Source of the DNA: JAIBJN01 sp963838795 | GTDB taxonomy: Bacteria; Actinomycetota; Thermoleophilia; Gaiellales; Gaiellaceae | NCBI GenBank assembly: GCA_963838795.1 | Contig: CAWISL010000006.1 | Location: 20,271-84,270 of the forward strand | Direction: 5' to 3' | Length of the DNA: 64,000 nt | Part shown: positions 31,539-39,404 of the stretch, in pieces | How positions within the stretch are numbered: the stretch's first letter is position 1 | Layout: each line of letters begins with the position of its first letter | Position numbers and translations under genes: made by a program | The notes under the pieces: model-generated | Told to the model about the DNA's origin: nothing | Databases searched by the model: none | Seen by the model: the letters and a program-made list of their open reading frames with translations, nothing else

Positions 31539-33398
31539 ATGAGGACCACGGTTCTCGCGGCGGCGCTCGCGACGCTGCTCGTCCTTTTCGGCGTGCCTAC
31601 GGCGAGCGGGGTTCCCGGCGCCGCCGGCGTCATCGTTTCGGACGGTATTTCGGATCAGCCTGCCGGTGCCCACGGCTCGATCGCGGAGCCGTTCCTGGGC
31701 GGACAGGACCCGGCTAGCGCGGCACAACGGAGCGGGCGCGGGCTGTCGCTGATTGGCGCGCTCAAGCTTGATCCCTTCAACCTCGGCGTCCACGGCGACG
31801 TCGCAGGTTGGAAGGACCTCGCCTTCATCGGCAAGTGGCGTGAGGCCTGTCCAGGTACGGGTGTCGACATCATCGACATCAAGCGGCCGAGGCAGCCCGT
31901 CAAGATCGCGGACACGCTCGACTACGCCGACACGTCCATGGAGGACATGCAGGTGATGAAGATCCGGGGCCGCGACATCCTCGGTATCGGCCTCCAGGAC
32001 TGCGGCAACAGCGCGACGGAGGGAACGGTCGGGCTGGAGCTGTACGACATCACCAACCCGCGCAGCCCGCAGTTCCTCAGCCTCTTCAACGGCGAGGACT
32101 TCGGGATGGAGGCCGAGCACGGCCACGTCCACGAGCTCGACCTCACGAGAACGCCCGACGGCCGGACGCTCGCGCTCCTCTCGTCGCCGGACCTCGAGGC
32201 GCTGACCTCGAACCCGCCGCTCTTCGACGACGGCATCGGAGATCTGCTCATCGTCGACATCACCGACCCGTCGAATCCGACGCTCGTCAGCCACTGGGGC
32301 GTCCTCCAAGAGCCGGCGTTGGGCCTCGGCGTCTACCTGAGCGTCCTGGCCGGAGGAGACGCGCGGACCCTCGACCACAGCGTGCGGGCCAACAAGGACG
32401 GCACGCTCGCCTACGTCTCCTACTGGGACGCGGGCTTCATCATCCTCGACATCAGCGACCCGGCCGACCCGGTCTTCCTCGGGCGCACCGCCTACGCGCC
32501 GGGTGAGGAGGGGAACGCCCACTCGGTGGACGAGTCGCCGAGCGGCCAGCTCCTCGCCGCCGCCGACGAGGACTTCAGCCCGTTCGAGCTGCGGTTCTCG
32601 AGCAGCGCCTTCCCGGGATTCCAGGATGCGTTCGAGGGCGCCTTCACGGTGCCGATCGTGACGCTCGACGACCGCGCGATGGACGGCGAGGTCGTCCACG
32701 TCGGACGCGGGTGCCCGGCGGACGCGGCGCTGGGCCTTCCGGTCGCGGATCCCTACCTCGCCGACCCGGCGGGCAAGATCGCGCTCATCGAGCGCGGCGT
32801 GTGCCGCTTCGACAACAAGATCGCCCGGGCACAGCTCGCCGGGGCGATCGGGGTGATCGTGTACAACAACGCCGCCAACGGGGAGACCCCGGTGTTGATG
32901 GGAGGGGACAGCCCGGTCCTGCTTGGCTCGCCGGACGTGATCGGGACGGTCAACACCATCCCCGCCGTCTCCGTCGTTCGCAGCACTGGCCTCCTGCTCG
33001 TCGGAGGGACGCCGCCGGTGACCGCCAAGGCCGAGGCGTTCTTCAACGGCTGGGGCGCTCTGCGCTTCTACGACATCTCCGACCCGGCGAACCCGGTGCT
33101 GCTCTCGAAATTCGCCACCGCCAACACGAACAACGCGGACGTGGCGCTCGACGGGATCTGGAGCGTCCACAACCCCGAATGGCACGGGACCAAGGTGTTC
33201 GCGTCGTGGTACAGCGACGGCATCCGGGTGCTCGACCTGAGAGACCCGACCGCGCCTGAGGAGGTCGCCTTCTGGACGGGTGCCGGCGCACCGGCGGATG
33301 CACCGCCGGTCAACATCTGGAGCGTCGTCCCGCACCAGGGCCTGCTCCTCGCCAGCGACCGGAACTACGGTCTCTACATCCTCAAGCTGGGACGCTAG
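31539..33398 (+). CDS. Secreted LVIVD-repeat protein with inserted PA domain
   Basis: A 619-residue exported protein. A signal peptide spans about 1-24 (VLAAALATLLVLFGVPTASG). Repeated beta-propeller-like LVIVD units follow: VDIIDIKRPRQPVKIAD, LELYDITNPRSPQFLS, LLIVDITDPSNPTLVSH, FIILDISDPADPVFLG, LRFYDISDPANPVLLSK and IRVLDLRDPTAPEEVA. Between the fourth and fifth units (about residues 385-500) lies a protease-associated domain (GKIALIERGVCRFDNKIARA, IGVIVYNN). No catalytic domain is visible, so it is probably an extracellular binding or scaffold protein. A strong terminator follows. Confidence 0.85.
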   Translation: MRTTVLAAALATLLVLFGVPTASGVPGAAGVIVSDGISDQPAGAHGSIAEPFLGGQDPASAAQRSGRGLSLIGALKLDPFNLGVHGDVAGWKDLAFIGKWREACPGTGVDIIDIKRPRQPVKIADTLDYADTSMEDMQVMKIRGRDILGIGLQDCGNSATEGTVGLELYDITNPRSPQFLSLFNGEDFGMEAEHGHVHELDLTRTPDGRTLALLSSPDLEALTSNPPLFDDGIGDLLIVDITDPSNPTLVSHWGVLQEPALGLGVYLSVLAGGDARTLDHSVRANKDGTLAYVSYWDAGFIILDISDPADPVFLGRTAYAPGEEGNAHSVDESPSGQLLAAADEDFSPFELRFSSSAFPGFQDAFEGAFTVPIVTLDDRAMDGEVVHVGRGCPADAALGLPVADPYLADPAGKIALIERGVCRFDNKIARAQLAGAIGVIVYNNAANGETPVLMGGDSPVLLGSPDVIGTVNTIPAVSVVRSTGLLLVGGTPPVTAKAEAFFNGWGALRFYDISDPANPVLLSKFATANTNNADVALDGIWSVHNPEWHGTKVFASWYSDGIRVLDLRDPTAPEEVAFWTGAGAPADAPPVNIWSVVPHQGLLLASDRNYGLYILKLGR

Positions 33399-33413
33399 AA
33401 GCGACCGCAAAGA

Positions 33414-33443
33414 CGAAGGGGCCCGGACTGCCGGGCCCCTTCG
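33414..33443. terminator. Strong bidirectional hairpin terminator
   Basis: CGAAGGGGCCCGG (33414-33426) pairs perfectly with 33431-33443 around the loop ACTG. It lies 15 bases after the LVIVD gene and 13 bases before the end of the convergent pilin gene, so it can serve both. Confidence 0.8.
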
Positions 33444-33456
33444 GTTGCAGTCGAAA

Positions 33457-33612
33457 TCAGGTGAGGAAGCCGACGACCGTCTGGAGCCGGGCGACGATCG
33501 CGTTTCCCATGACCGCGAACAGGAGGACGAGCACGGGTGTGATCACGCCGATGACGACCGCGTACTCCGTCATCGTCTGTCCTTCGCAGCGCCTCAGCTG
33601 TTTCAAGCCCAA
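33457..33612 (-). CDS. Flp/Fap-type pilin
   Basis: A 51-residue prepilin. The type IVb signature GQTMTEYAVVIGVITPVLVL has the processing Gly, the +5 Glu and a hydrophobic helix; the rest is FAVMGNAIVARLQTVVGFLT. After cleavage it would assemble into a Tad/Flp pilus. TTG 33612 is chosen because AGGAGGA lies 8 bases upstream; the longer GTG 33660 extension looks unnatural. No tad assembly genes are in the window, so this is an orphan pilin gene here. Confidence 0.85.
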   Translation of the reverse strand: MGLKQLRRCEGQTMTEYAVVIGVITPVLVLLFAVMGNAIVARLQTVVGFLT

Positions 33613-33760
33613 AGCAGATTCCTCCTGCTGACCCGGGCGGGTGGTGGCCGCACGCCGCACGTCCGATTTGCTCTTAATCGTCGTCAGAAGTGCTGCCTTC
33701 GGCCATCCCTCCGATGAGCCATTGGAAAACAGGCTCGGTGGTAAGGTTGAGCGGCTCCAG

Positions 33761-33833
33761 GCGGACGTAGCTCAGCTGGTAGAGCATTGGCTTCCCAAGC
33801 CAAGGGTCGCGGGTTCGAGCCCCGTCGTCCGCT
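33761..33833 (+). tRNA. tRNA-Gly (anticodon CCC)
   Basis: A 73-base cloverleaf without encoded CCA. The acceptor arms GCGGACG (33761-33767) and CGTCCGC (33826-33832) pair fully with discriminator T. The D-arm is AGCTCAGCTGGTAGAGC. The anticodon stem TTGGC/GCCAA encloses the loop TTCCCAA, giving anticodon CCC. The T-arm contains GGGTTCGAGCCCC. The next gene's start codon lies only 3 bases after the discriminator base. Confidence 0.96.
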
Positions 33834-33836
33834 CTC

Positions 33837-35390
33837 GTGAACGAGCACGAGGGCTCCCGTCTCGGCGCGCTCGTCGAGCGTGTCCGCCGCCCGTTCACCG
33901 GCTCGAACCGGCGCGCAGTCGCAGCCCGTTGGGCGCTCGCCGTCGCGCTTTTCCTCGTCTCGCTCGTCGTCCTCGTCTTCCTGAGCTGGCTGCTCCGGGG
34001 CGCCGGGCTCTGGGGCGACCTCGCCTTCGCGATCGTCGTGACGACGGGAATCTTCTGGATCGCCCGGCAGGCGGCGGCGTTCTTTCTCCACGAGGATGCA
34101 GGCAGGGCGCTGCCGCGCGCCTTCGCGACCACGATCTTCGTGCTGATCGGGATCCCGGTCGCCTACGTCACGCGGCCGTGGGGGCTCGTGCTGCTGCTCG
34201 GCCCGGTCGTGGTCTGGGCCGTGTGCCAGTTCGTCTACTGGCTTCGCGAGAAGCGTCACGGCACGAAGCCGAAGCCCTATCCCGTCTTCTGGCAGGCCGA
34301 GGTCACGGGCGTCGCGCTCCTCGCCGTCGTGCTCTTCGTCGCGCCCTCGGTGGGATCGCCCGACCGCGTCCCGCGGGCGGTGCCGGCGGCCGACCTCGCC
34401 GGCGGCGAGCAGGACCTGGCGGTCGCGGAGCGCTTCAGGCCGCTGCTCTTCTTCGACTCGGGCGAGCGACGCTTCCCCCTGGACGTCCAGGACGCCATCG
34501 CGGACGACCGGGTCCAGATCTGCCGAAAGGCGGTGGGCGACGACAACTGTGCCCTCGTCGAGAGCGCGGAGCTGATCGACGAGAACCAGGACTACCTCGA
34601 GCTCGAGGAGGCCCCGGGCACGCCGCGCGGCGGGAACGACACGAGCGCCGTCTACTACCACGTCACGCGCCCCGAGGCGGACGGGCTGGTCTACGTCGAC
34701 TACTGGTGGTTCTACTCGCGCAACCCCTCGCCGGTCGCCGACAAGGTCTTCTGCGGGCCCGGTCTGCGAACGCCGCCCTTCACGTGCCAGGAGCACGCCG
34801 GCGACTGGGAGGGGCTGACGATGGTGCTCGCCCCGTGCACCGACTGCGAGCCCGTCGGAGACGAGAGCCTCGCTCCGGTGGAGGTCCGCTACGGGCAGCA
34901 CGAGCACGTGGTCGCCTACGACTGGAGCGAGGTGCTGCTCCCGCTCTGGAGCGCTCTCAACGTCCCGGGAGCCGCGGCGATCGCCGAGACCTGGCGCGAC
35001 GTCGTGCTCCCGGCGATCGCCGACGCGGGCGACCGCGCAGTCGCCTTCGTCGCGCGCAACAGCCATGCCTCGTACCCGAGCCCGTGCTTCGGAGGCTGCA
35101 AGCAGGAGACCCGCGACCTCCCGGAGGCCGTCCACGACGGCACGGTCTCCTGGGCGCACAACGAGGAGTGCGAGGAGTGCGTAAAGCCGCTCCCGCTCAC
35201 CGCGGCGGGGGAGCCCGCTCTCTGGAACGCGTTCCCCGGACGCTGGGGCGAGCAGCATTGCATCCTCGCGGGCGCCTACTGCGACCTCTCCGGCGCTCCC
35301 AGAGGGCCGTCCTTCCAGCGGCGCTACCAGGATCCGGCCGGTGAGGTCGTCGAGATGTGCCTCAGCGGGACACGGCTCGACCGCTGCTGA
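33837..35390 (+). CDS. Membrane-anchored Vps62-related protein
   Basis: A 517-residue protein. The N-terminal 170 residues carry four or five membrane spans (ALAVALFLVSLVVLVFLSWL, LAFAIVVTTGIFWIA, FATTIFVLIGIPVAYV, LVLLLGPVVVWAV, VTGVALLAVVLFVAP). The soluble remainder resembles Vps62/DUF946-like domains: RFRPLLFFDSGERRFP, YVDYWWFYSRNPSP, HAGDWEGLTMVLAP, VRYGQHEHVVAYDW and FVARNSHASYPS. Many paired Cys residues suggest disulfides outside the membrane. GTG 33837 is 3 bases after tRNA-Gly, so its transcript probably passes through the tRNA. The molecular role is unknown. Confidence 0.8.
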   Translation: MNEHEGSRLGALVERVRRPFTGSNRRAVAARWALAVALFLVSLVVLVFLSWLLRGAGLWGDLAFAIVVTTGIFWIARQAAAFFLHEDAGRALPRAFATTIFVLIGIPVAYVTRPWGLVLLLGPVVVWAVCQFVYWLREKRHGTKPKPYPVFWQAEVTGVALLAVVLFVAPSVGSPDRVPRAVPAADLAGGEQDLAVAERFRPLLFFDSGERRFPLDVQDAIADDRVQICRKAVGDDNCALVESAELIDENQDYLELEEAPGTPRGGNDTSAVYYHVTRPEADGLVYVDYWWFYSRNPSPVADKVFCGPGLRTPPFTCQEHAGDWEGLTMVLAPCTDCEPVGDESLAPVEVRYGQHEHVVAYDWSEVLLPLWSALNVPGAAAIAETWRDVVLPAIADAGDRAVAFVARNSHASYPSPCFGGCKQETRDLPEAVHDGTVSWAHNEECEECVKPLPLTAAGEPALWNAFPGRWGEQHCILAGAYCDLSGAPRGPSFQRRYQDPAGEVVEMCLSGTRLDRC

Positions 35391-35801
35391 TCAGGCCTCC
35401 GCCGCCGGGTCGCCCCACGTGTGCCAGGCGTCGATCTCGACGAACACGGTCGTCCCTCGGTACTCGCGGTCCTCGTAGGGCTCGCCCTCGTAGCGCTGTG
35501 AGAGGGCATCGATGTCGGCGAGATCGTCGTCGCTTTCGAAGTCGACTGCCCGGCCGAGGATCGAAACGTGGGAGTACCAGTTGTCCCCGAGCACGGTCAG
35601 GGCGACGTGCGGGTTGGCACGGATGTGCCGAAGCCGGTGGCTCTCGTGGTCCATGGAGAGCATCACGCGACCGCGCTCGTCGATTCCGTACCAGCAGGCG
35701 GTCGTCACGGGCGCGCCGTCGGCCCGCACCGTCCCGACCACCGCGTGGCGTGGCTTGGCGACGAAGCGCTCGAGCTCAGGAGGCAAGGGTGCGGGCGGCA
35801 A
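35391..35801 (-). CDS. PPOX-class (F420/FMN) flavin-split-barrel protein
   Basis: A 136-residue protein of the pyridoxamine-5'-phosphate-oxidase fold. Visible are the N-terminal FVAKPRHAVVGTVRADGAPV, VTTACWYGIDERGRVMLSMD, HRLRHIRANPHVALTVLG and SILGRAVDFES. This is the layout of actinobacterial F420-dependent PPOX reductases or haem/FMN-binding relatives. The cofactor cannot be fixed by eye. It abuts the end of the convergent Vps62-like gene. Confidence 0.88.
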   Translation of the reverse strand: MPPAPLPPELERFVAKPRHAVVGTVRADGAPVTTACWYGIDERGRVMLSMDHESHRLRHIRANPHVALTVLGDNWYSHVSILGRAVDFESDDDLADIDALSQRYEGEPYEDREYRGTTVFVEIDAWHTWGDPAAEA

Positions 35802-35811
35802 CCCCGGAAGT

Positions 35812-35916
35812 CTAGAACGCCGCTCTGTAGAACGAGTAGCCGCCCTCGGCGACGGCCCGGCCGGCGAGCCAGCGCGTGAGGACGATGCGAGCGGCCGAGA
35901 CCAAAAGCCACGACAC
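35812..35916 (-). CDS. Possible small membrane peptide or gene remnant
   Basis: In the 150-base interval between the PPOX and coiled-coil genes, one leftward frame from GTG 35916 reads MSWLLVSAARIVLTRWLAGR and ends GGYSFYRAAF before TAG. The 34 residues include an amphipathic or membrane-like helix. The frame stays open further upstream (LASSSAYLACAAG), so it could be the tail of a degraded membrane protein. Support is weak. Confidence 0.25.
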   Translation of the reverse strand: MSWLLVSAARIVLTRWLAGRAVAEGGYSFYRAAF

Positions 35917-35951
35917 CCCGGCTGCGCAGGCGAGGTAAGCGCTCGAACTGG

Positions 35952-36659
35952 CTAGGCCTGCGTCATCCCGCGCTGGAGCTGGGCGACGTAGGCGTTGAGC
36001 TCCTGCTCGCGGCGCTCGAGACGGTCGCGCAGCTCGGCGAGCTCGCTCTCGCGCTGCTCGAGCTCACCGCGCAGGACCTCGAGCCGCGCGGTCTGGCGGA
36101 CCTGGTGCTCGTCCAGCTCCTGCTCGCGGACGTCGAGCTCGCGCCTGCGCTCTTCCATCAGCGTCTCGGCCTCGGCAAAGGAGCGATCGCGCTGGGCGAC
36201 CCACTGGGTGTCGAGGGCGTCGGGATCGAGCAGGTCCCGATGGAACTGGGCCAGCTCGCGCTCCCTGTCGGCGAGCCGGCGCTGTTCGACGCGCAGCCGG
36301 TCGCTCTTCTCGGTGAAGCCTTTCTCCCGCGCGGCCAGCTCGGCCTCGGACTCGATCAGCTTCTGCAGCCGGTCGCGAACGGCGTCGGTGGCGGCCGCGA
36401 CAGCGGCGCCGCGCTCGTTGACGCTGTCGAGCGCCCGGTCGAGCGCTTGGCCCAGCTTGGCGGGCATGGGGCCAAGCTCCTCGAGCGCGCGCTCCCGCTC
36501 TTCGAGCTGGAGCTCGGCGCCTTCCAGCGCCTCCTCGCGCTCGGCAAGCTCCTGGCCTCGTGCGTCCAGCTCGGCGCCGCGCGCGTCGAGCTCGGCGGCG
36601 CTCTTCGCCAGGTAGCTCTCGAGCGAGCCGCGAAGCTTCTCGGTGATTCCTCCGGACAT
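35952..36659 (-). CDS. Long coiled-coil protein
   Basis: A 235-residue, very charged protein that is almost all heptad-like helix (AELDARGAELDARGQELAER, RELDVREQELDEHQVRQTAR, RDRLERREQELNAYVAQLQR). It is rich in Glu, Arg, Ala and Leu with few aromatics and has no signal or membrane segment. It is probably a cytosolic structural or scaffold protein; no family is recognised. It follows a small gene by 7 bases and is likely co-transcribed with it. Confidence 0.75.
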   Translation of the reverse strand: MSGGITEKLRGSLESYLAKSAAELDARGAELDARGQELAEREEALEGAELQLEERERALEELGPMPAKLGQALDRALDSVNERGAAVAAATDAVRDRLQKLIESEAELAAREKGFTEKSDRLRVEQRRLADRERELAQFHRDLLDPDALDTQWVAQRDRSFAEAETLMEERRRELDVREQELDEHQVRQTARLEVLRGELEQRESELAELRDRLERREQELNAYVAQLQRGMTQA

Positions 36660-36666
36660 GGCTGGA

Positions 36667-36882
36667 TCAGGCGGCCAGCGGGCCCGGTGCCCGAGGCCGC
36701 ACGAGGTCGCCGCCGACGAGGACGAGCTCCGGGGTCGTGCGCTCGACCCGCTCTCCCTCGAGGAGGAGCACGAGGTCGCGGCTCGACGGCAGAGGAGCTC
36801 GCTCCCGGATGTGATCTACCCGCTCGAGCTTGGCCCGAAGGCCGGTCCCGAACTCAGGAATACGCGCGGCGTGGTCGTTCAT
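36667..36882 (-). CDS. Small hypothetical protein
   Basis: A 71-residue reading frame (MNDHAARIPEFGTGLRAKLE, then SSRDLVLLLEGERVERTTPE) ending 7 bases before the ATG of the coiled-coil gene. Spacing and direction make it a plausible operon partner. No motif is recognised. The segment 36883-36961 upstream holds no gene and probably carries the promoter. Confidence 0.45.
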   Translation of the reverse strand: MNDHAARIPEFGTGLRAKLERVDHIRERAPLPSSRDLVLLLEGERVERTTPELVLVGGDLVRPRAPGPLAA

Positions 36883-36961
36883 GCGGCACCTCGAATCATC
36901 GACAGCTTTAGAGCTGCGTCGTCCCCCGTTCGGGGTACCGCTCGCGGGTGTTCAGTCCGGC

Positions 36962-37789
36962 TTACTGAACGACCCGGCGGGCGGCCTCGAGCACGACGCG
37001 TCCCGCCCGCGAGAGCCGCCACGGGCTCACGCGGCCGATCCGGTCGCAGGGCATGTGCCAGCAGTGGTCCCAGCGCCACTCGATCCAGGCCGCCGGAACG
37101 CCGCCGCGGGTGAGGTCGTCGTGGTCGGACTGGCCGGTGTCGCGCAGGTAGCTCGCCCGGATGTCGAGCCTGTCGGCCGCCCTCAGCAGCCTGCGCGCAG
37201 AGCGGTTCGGCCTCGCCTCGAGGCCGCGGATGTTGAGCGTCCAGCCGACGCCGACCATGTCGATGGAGAGCGCCAGGCGGATGGACTCCTTGTCAGCCTC
37301 CGAGAACGATCGCGTCAGCTTCCGCGACCCGAGGTGCCACCCCGCCCCGGTGTAGCGCCGCTCCTCGGCGCCGAGCGCGGCGACGAGAACGCCGGGCTCG
37401 TCCTGGAGGTACTGGGCGAGCATGAGCATGACGCCGACGCCGGAGGCGTTGTCGTTGGCCGCGCTCGTATGGGGCACTCCGTCCATGTGGGCGACGATGA
37501 CCACCTCGATCGGCCCCGGCGTCTGGCCGACGACGTTCCGGGAGCGGCGCGTCTCCCCCGGAAGGTCAAATCTCTGCGTGCGGACGTCGTAGCCGAGCTC
37601 GGTCAGGCGCTCGCGCACGATCGCGGCCGCCTGTTGCTCGTGCCGGCCTCCCGCCGGCCTCGGGCCCAGCTCGGCGAGCTGGCGCGCCCAGTGCTTCGCC
37701 TGGCGGCCGTCGAACGCAGCCGCGGTCGACGGAACGGCGAGGACAACGATGGCGGCCGCGAGCACGACCCCGAGAACCAGACGGCGCAT
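36962..37789 (-). CDS. Secreted M28-family zinc aminopeptidase-like protein
   Basis: A 275-residue exported protein. A signal peptide lies in MRRLVLGVVLAAAIVVLAVP and ends near STAAA. The M28 ligands are in place: VVIVAHMDGVPH (His-x-Asp), TSAANDNASGVGVMLML (bridging Asp), LGAEERRYTGA (catalytic/ligand Glu), LSIDMVGVGW and GQSDHDDLTRGG. It should release N-terminal residues from extracellular peptides. ATG 37789 gives the signal peptide at the very start. It is divergent from bolA, 46 bases apart. Confidence 0.9.
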   Translation of the reverse strand: MRRLVLGVVLAAAIVVLAVPSTAAAFDGRQAKHWARQLAELGPRPAGGRHEQQAAAIVRERLTELGYDVRTQRFDLPGETRRSRNVVGQTPGPIEVVIVAHMDGVPHTSAANDNASGVGVMLMLAQYLQDEPGVLVAALGAEERRYTGAGWHLGSRKLTRSFSEADKESIRLALSIDMVGVGWTLNIRGLEARPNRSARRLLRAADRLDIRASYLRDTGQSDHDDLTRGGVPAAWIEWRWDHCWHMPCDRIGRVSPWRLSRAGRVVLEAARRVVQ

Positions 37790-37835
37790 CAGCGCGCCAT
37801 GGTAGCGATGATCGGGGCTGGTATCGTCGGTAGCG

Positions 37836-38066
37836 ATGAGCGAGCGGCTCCAAGGGCTTCTCCGCACGGCGTTCCCGGGGGCCCAAGAGGTCGAGATCGT
37901 CGACCGCACCGGGGGCGGCGATCACTTCCATGTCACCATCGTCGACGGCGCGTTCGGCGGGCTGACGCTCGTCCAGCAGCACCGGCTCGTCTACGACGCG
38001 CTGGCCGAGCCGCTCTCGGACGGCACCATCCACGAGCTTCGAATCACCACGAGAGGAGAAGGATGA
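37836..38066 (+). CDS. bolA: BolA-family protein
   Basis: A 76-residue protein with the BolA class II-type fold: MSERLQGLLRTAFPGAQEVE, then GGGDHFHVTIVDGAFGGLTL with the conserved His-x-His, and LVQQHRLVYDALAEPLSDG. BolA proteins pair with monothiol glutaredoxins to bind or transfer [2Fe-2S] clusters. The stop overlaps the glutaredoxin start (ATGA), giving a tight two-gene operon in which partnership is very likely. Confidence 0.95.
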   Translation: MSERLQGLLRTAFPGAQEVEIVDRTGGGDHFHVTIVDGAFGGLTLVQQHRLVYDALAEPLSDGTIHELRITTRGEG

Positions 38067-38458
38067 GCGACCTCCGCGACCGGATCAAGGACACGATCGA
38101 GCAGGAGCCCGTCGTCGCCTTCATCAAGGGCACGCACGAGCAAGCCTACTGCGGCAACTCCGACCGCGCGCTCCAGGCGCTGCGCGGGGTCGGCGCGGGC
38201 TTCGCGACCGTGGACGTCCTTCCGGACCCGCGCATCCGCGAGGAGCTTTCTGCCCTCTCCGACTGGCCCACGATCCCGCAGGTCTTCGTCGCGGGCGAGC
38301 TCGTCGGCGGCGCAGACATCATCCAGGAGCTGGCCGTGACGGGTCAGCTGGAGGCGACCCTGAACGAGAAGCTCGGCGAAGCGTGGCGGAGGCCGGGCGA
38401 CGAGCGCACGGTGTCGATCACGGAGGGCCCGGGGCTGCGGGTCGTTCCGGGCGGCTAG
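38063..38458 (+). CDS. Monothiol glutaredoxin (Grx4 family) with CGNS site
   Basis: A 131-residue protein: VVAFIKGTHEQAYCGNSDRA with the active site CGNS at 30-33 (CGFS in classical members), WPTIPQVFVAGELVGGADII, and a C-terminal extension of about 25 residues beyond the usual domain. It binds a shared [2Fe-2S] cluster with glutathione or a similar thiol, or with BolA. Its start overlaps bolA by 4 bases. The F-to-N change next to the cluster-binding Cys may alter cluster properties. Confidence 0.92.
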   Translation: MSDLRDRIKDTIEQEPVVAFIKGTHEQAYCGNSDRALQALRGVGAGFATVDVLPDPRIREELSALSDWPTIPQVFVAGELVGGADIIQELAVTGQLEATLNEKLGEAWRRPGDERTVSITEGPGLRVVPGG

Positions 38459-38560
38459 CCGCGCCCAGCAATCGCGCGGATTGCCTGGCTCGACTCCTCG
38501 TCGGGAGGACTCGACGATGACTGTCGCTGAGCGATGCCCAAGCGTGGTTCGCCGACGCTC
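38459..38560 (-). pseudogene. Decayed 3'-end copy of the neighbouring TIM-barrel gene
   Basis: The 114 bases between the glutaredoxin and methyltransferase genes contain a stretch (about 38468-38530) similar to the 3' end of the intact gene at 39405-40232. Read leftward it gives ATVIVES, then after a one-base frameshift PDEESSQAIRAIAG, against ATVISESPDEESHQAIKEIL in the intact protein. It is a remnant with a frameshift, not a gene. Confidence 0.6.
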
Positions 38561-38572
38561 CGGCGACGACGT

Positions 38573-39370
38573 CTAGGCGCGCGCGAGGTAAACGAGGAAC
38601 TCGTCGTCGGGCGTCGGCGCCGCGTCGTTGTGATCCCCGCGAACCTCAACGTTCGCGAACCCGGCGCGCTCCAGGAGAAGCATCAGCTCGGTCGGGAAGT
38701 ACATGCGCATGGAGAGGGTGTGCTCCTCGGCGGCGACCCGCCTGCCGTTGGTGAACTTCTCGACGCGGATCTCGAGGACGAGCGTCTGGTCGAGCGGATC
38801 GATCTCGAGCGTGCGCGTGCGGATCTCGAACTCGCTTCCGTCCGAGGCGCGTCTCCTCTCTCCGGACTCAGTCCACGGCTCAGGAAGTCGCTTCCGTGGT
38901 TCACTGGTCCATTGCGGCCAGAGCCGCACATTGGCCCATGGCAATTCGATATCGAGCACCAGCATGCCGCCCGGCTCGAGCGACGCGTGGAGACGCCGTA
39001 GCGCCTGCTCGTCCTGCGCTCGCGTGCTTCCAAGGCCGAAGACCCCGCACGCGACGATCGTGCGGTAGCGCCGAGGCGGATCGAGCTTGTGCAACGGCTG
39101 GACGAAGACCGTCGGCTCGAGGCCCTCGCGTCCGGCGCGCTCGCGGCAGAGCGCCACCATGTCGGCTGACGCGTCGCAGCCGTCGATGTCGAGCCCCGAA
39201 CGTAGCCAAGGTATGAGGAGCCGACCGGTCCCGCACCCGGCGTCAAGCGCGGGCTGCCCTTCTTCGACGAAGGGGCGGAAGTACTGGATCTCCGGGCCGT
39301 CGATCTCGAACTCGGCCCACCATTCCGCGACGATGCCGTGATGCCACGTCCGTGTCGGGCCGTCGCTCAT
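38573..39370 (-). CDS. Class I SAM-dependent methyltransferase
   Basis: About 265 residues. SAM-binding motif I is PALDAGCGTGRLLIPWLRSG, followed by an acidic loop IDGCDASADMV, then YRTIVACGVFGLG and a post-motif LEPGGMLVLDIELPW. The C-terminal part is a beta-rich region (FEIRTRTLEIDPLDQTLVLE). The substrate is unknown. ATG 39370 is preferred (MSDGPTRTWHHG); ATG 39400 would add 10 residues and nearly touch the upstream gene. It sits between a decayed fragment and an intact copy of the TIM-barrel gene. Confidence 0.88.
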   Translation of the reverse strand: MSDGPTRTWHHGIVAEWWAEFEIDGPEIQYFRPFVEEGQPALDAGCGTGRLLIPWLRSGLDIDGCDASADMVALCRERAGREGLEPTVFVQPLHKLDPPRRYRTIVACGVFGLGSTRAQDEQALRRLHASLEPGGMLVLDIELPWANVRLWPQWTSEPRKRLPEPWTESGERRRASDGSEFEIRTRTLEIDPLDQTLVLEIRVEKFTNGRRVAAEEHTLSMRMYFPTELMLLLERAGFANVEVRGDHNDAAPTPDDEFLVYLARA

Positions 39371-39404
39371 CTCAGCGAGATCCTCGCACCACTCGCCCAC
39401 GCTG

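Noticed and set aside
35995..36615. Repetitive-looking G+C-rich sequence
   Set aside because: The periodicity comes from heptads of the coiled-coil protein, not from a DNA repeat element.
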